64,000 nucleotides of DNA from Simiduia agarivorans SA1 = DSM 21679 (GTDB lineage Bacteria > Pseudomonadota > Gammaproteobacteria > Pseudomonadales > Cellvibrionaceae): NCBI RefSeq assembly GCF_000305785.2, contig NC_018868.3:2390001-2454000 (forward strand), given 5' to 3'. The translations under genes were made by a program, and so were the position numbers. Below, one piece after another: positions 62,327 to 64,000 of the stretch. The notes beneath the pieces were generated by a model. That model saw nothing but the letters and a program-made list of their open reading frames with translations, ran no database searches and was not told the DNA's origin. Numbering within the stretch: the first letter of the stretch is position 1; every line of letters begins with the position of its first letter.

Positions 62327-63413
62327 CCATCACCCATTTGAGACGATCTTCATTAGCTAGCTGGTGGCAGATACCCTGCCTGTCCTGCGACTTGGTTACT
62401 GACGCAAGTGGATTTGCGGTCAAAGCGATAGATGACGCCTGCACCACTGTCGCTTTCATCCTTTCATACCCATCGGGATGGTTTGCGTCCGTAACATCTA
62501 CGACGCCGTTATAAATCTCTTCCTGAAGATCATCGAATGTCCCCTCTGGCACCGTGTCTCTGGCGAAGTTTCTCAATGCTTCAGCATGATAGAAGCGCTC
62601 ACGTTGCCTTCTGAAATCCTTTTCCAACATGCTGTTTGCAACGAGAGCGCTGATGTCCTGGAGCGAGCCCCCTAAATGTTCTCCATAAGCGTCAAGGAGC
62701 TGTCGGATATACCGGCTCTCCGATATCGCAGGGACTGCTGGAGGCGCTTTGGGATCTGGGCGTGCAGGCAGACCACCTCCAAACCTGACCGCGTGAAACC
62801 CGGTATGGCTATGCGCTTCGATCAGCTCAATATGTGACTTCGACGAGAAGATCGTATAATCGAAAGCGTCCACATATGACAGCAGCTTTCCGCTGAGTTC
62901 GATTTCCTTGGTTGAGGTGATTCCGCTTTTGCAGTGCCCCTCCCAATGCTCCTTGAATAGTTCATGAAGCTCTGTCGGCTTATTTAGAAGTTTTTCCAAT
63001 GTTGTTCCGACACCAAGAGAAGCCACAAAATAGTGCTTTCGTGGTGGTGTATATTCCCCGATGTACGAGTAATAAATGACCTTACCCAGTTCAACCCAAA
63101 TATCGCTTGGTCGCAAAGGGTGCGCATAACGCTTGCATTGGTAATTGTCCCACGTATCTTCAAAACCCTTATAGGTGCAGAATCCGGCGATATCGACACC
63201 GCAATCGCCTGAGCCACCGAAACGACGCACTTTGACATACGAGCCGTCAAGGCTCGTCGACCATTCCTCGATAAAGTCTTCCCAATCATCAGGGCTAAAA
63301 TTCTTGACACGGATCGCCTTGGGAACAGGAATACCTGATTGCACATGAGCGGACGAAGGTGCAGCTGTTGGCAACTTAGGCCTTATCTCCTTTAGATCGG
63401 TCTCAGCAATCAT
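62316..63413 (-). CDS. ABC-3C system effector with Mrr-like PD-(D/E)XK nuclease domain
   Basis: The 365-aa protein starts at ATG 63413 behind AAGGG. Residues about 38-130 resemble an Mrr-type restriction nuclease: WEDFIEEW, then VRRFGGSGDCGVDIAGFCTYKG (D74) and NYQCKRY (Q92, K94), and a helix-strand continuation to HYFVASLGVG. The C-terminal half (about 215-365) is helical and unrecognised, and in such systems acts as the interaction domain with middle component and ATPase. It is the first gene of the three-gene unit. The probable target is invading DNA or host DNA in an abortive response. Confidence 0.8.
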   Translation of the reverse strand: MIAETDLKEIRPKLPTAAPSSAHVQSGIPVPKAIRVKNFSPDDWEDFIEEWSTSLDGSYVKVRRFGGSGDCGVDIAGFCTYKGFEDTWDNYQCKRYAHPLRPSDIWVELGKVIYYSYIGEYTPPRKHYFVASLGVGTTLEKLLNKPTELHELFKEHWEGHCKSGITSTKEIELSGKLLSYVDAFDYTIFSSKSHIELIEAHSHTGFHAVRFGGGLPARPDPKAPPAVPAISESRYIRQLLDAYGEHLGGSLQDISALVANSMLEKDFRRQRERFYHAEALRNFARDTVPEGTFDDLQEEIYNGVVDVTDANHPDGYERMKATVVQASSIALTANPLASVTKSQDRQGICHQLANEDRLKWVMDDD

Positions 63414-63717
63414 CCAATATATCCCTTTGCCTTCACAGGGTGAAACGTTTTCCTAAGCAAACTACGAGTAAATTGCACATCTCTTTACTTTTCTTCTGGC
63501 ATAACGCATGGCTTTTGAGCGGCGAAGCGAATGCGTAGCCGTCCCGCCGCACGTTTTTTTTGCGATTCCAGGGATAGTTTACTTAATTTCCCATACACAA
63601 AACTCTGGTGCGGTAATTAAGTAAACTGTTCCCGGATCTCTGACCTCCGGCAGCCCGAACCTTTAGAGGGCAACGGGATCGCCCTAAGCAACCGCATACT
63701 CCGCTTGCCCATCAGCT
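63414..63717. other. Intergenic region upstream of the ABC-3C operon
   Basis: About 304 bases hold no gene. They contain the right 75-bp palindromic repeat (63564-63638) and, nearer the operon, an AT-rich stretch (63450-63500) likely to carry its promoter. Between them lies a GC-rich segment with a T-run (63550-63560). I could not assign a precise -10/-35 pair. Confidence 0.4.
63564..63638. repeat. 75-bp palindromic REP-like repeat, right flank of the ABC-3C cassette
   Basis: The second copy of the 59874-59948 element, in the same orientation. Its arms are nearly perfect inverted repeats: AGTTTACTTAATT on the left pairs exactly with AATTAAGTAAACT on the right. It and the left copy bracket the ABC-3C operon (60009-63413) closely, so the cassette could have moved as a unit or replaced sequence between two existing copies. 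Confidence 0.82.
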
Positions 63718-63951
63718 TCAAAGCAGCTCACGTGAAAAATTAACAATATTTTCACCAAATTGTTTTATCGCTTTTTCCTTAAGAGGTTTCAAAAGTAGCC
63801 TAACCTGAATCAAGTCATTGCCGATATCTGCTACCTCATCCTCATCATTCGAAGCTTCGCAAATATTTGACATTCTTGTCTCCATTTCCGTCAGAGCCTC
63901 AAGAACTATCTTTAGTTCCGACTCCACGAGATTTAGCTGAAAGTCACTCAT
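63718..63951 (-). CDS. Small acidic protein of unknown function
   Basis: The 77-aa product is helical and acidic (VESELKIVLEALTEMETRMSNICEASNDEDEVADIGNDLIQVRLLLKPLKEKAIKQFGENIVNFSREL). It has no signal peptide and one Cys. AAGGAAAAG lies before its ATG, whose ATGA overlaps the stop of an upstream frame running off the window. I do not recognise the family; a coiled-coil adaptor or regulator is possible. Confidence 0.6.
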   Translation of the reverse strand: MSDFQLNLVESELKIVLEALTEMETRMSNICEASNDEDEVADIGNDLIQVRLLLKPLKEKAIKQFGENIVNFSRELL

Positions 63952-64000
63952 ACCACTTTTCCTTCTTTCTTGAAGACTCTTGTTGCCTTAAGCGCCATTT
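63948..64000 (-). CDS. 3' end of a small or truncated gene at the window edge
   Basis: A minus-strand frame enters from the right edge and ends ALKATRVFKKEGKVV with TGA at 63950-63948, overlapping the next gene's ATG (ATGA coupling). Either it is the end of a larger gene cut by the window or a short ORF beginning at ATG 63998. Too little is visible to name it; the overlap is the main support. Confidence 0.35.
   Translation of the reverse strand, partial: MALKATRVFKKEGKVV

Noticed and set aside
63500..63563. Possible integron attC-like site (TAACGC ... CACGTT)
   Set aside because: The core sites do not match GTTRRRY/RYYYAAC, no second similar site or integrase is present, and the pairing is weak.

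Overview
The window looks like chromosomal DNA of a free-living, polysaccharide-degrading gammaproteobacterium, most plausibly near Cellvibrio/Saccharophagus/Teredinibacter (Cellvibrionaceae). This is an inference from recognised proteins, not from a database search. It rests on an alpha-glucan locus containing a GH31 enzyme very like the Cellvibrio transglucosylase, tandem flavin-dependent halogenases beside glycosidases, and typical gammaproteobacterial RadA, ParC, AceK, Bax and Csp proteins. No rRNA, tRNA, CRISPR array, integrase or intact insertion sequence was seen.

Layout. 1-9.6 kb: a plus-strand alpha-glucan operon (two FAD-dependent halogenases, the first cut by the window edge; a cyclomaltodextrinase-like GH13; a GH31 transglucosylase/alpha-glucosidase; a lipoprotein GH13; an esterase), with a hybrid 7TM histidine kinase convergent to it. 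12-18 kb: a secreted CMF/lipase-like protein, a small membrane protein, a CPA2 antiporter with its small partner, and an Lrp regulator with methionine gamma-lyase. 18.5-24.4 kb: a minus-strand envelope cluster (M20 lipoprotein peptidase, DcaP-like porin, two more beta-barrel candidates, a small channel protein with a degenerate selectivity filter). 24.7-35.4 kb: an Omp85-like barrel, RadA, a pilin, a primosomal pair (a DnaT-like protein with three DnaT repeats plus a lambda P-like helicase loader), Bax, Csp, a polysaccharide deacetylase, AceK and PilZ. 35.4-56.9 kb: ParC, an FMN glutamate-synthase-like oxidoreductase, acetolactate synthase, PutP, a tripartite RND pump, a globin, an LEA2 lipoprotein, an AbgT transporter, a LasT-like methyltransferase, pyruvate kinase, a GST, a SIMPL protein, an unknown protein and a GNAT.

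From about 56.94 kb the composition drops to AT-rich and the content turns to biological conflict genes, all on the minus strand. First comes a SIR2-domain protein (57.0-58.6 kb). Next is a two-gene unit of an unrecognised 141-aa protein overlapping a probable PD-(D/E)XK nuclease (58.7-59.8 kb). Then comes a tightly overlapping three-gene unit (60.0-63.4 kb): an Mrr-like nuclease, a middle component and a Rad50-like ATPase with a CxxC hook. I interpret the last as an ABC three-component (ABC-3C) conflict system. It sits between two 75-bp palindromic, REP-like repeats in the same orientation (about 61 of 75 positions identical by hand count). The window ends in two small overlapping ORFs, one cut by the edge.

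The best candidates for something undescribed are the SIR2 protein plus the 141-aa/nuclease pair, the repeat-bounded ABC-3C cassette, the triple-DnaT protein paired with a lambda P-like loader, and the filter-degenerate channel protein. RNA-level structures also stand out: long stem-loops at 14.27-14.35 kb, 18.31-18.41 kb and 54.53-54.60 kb.
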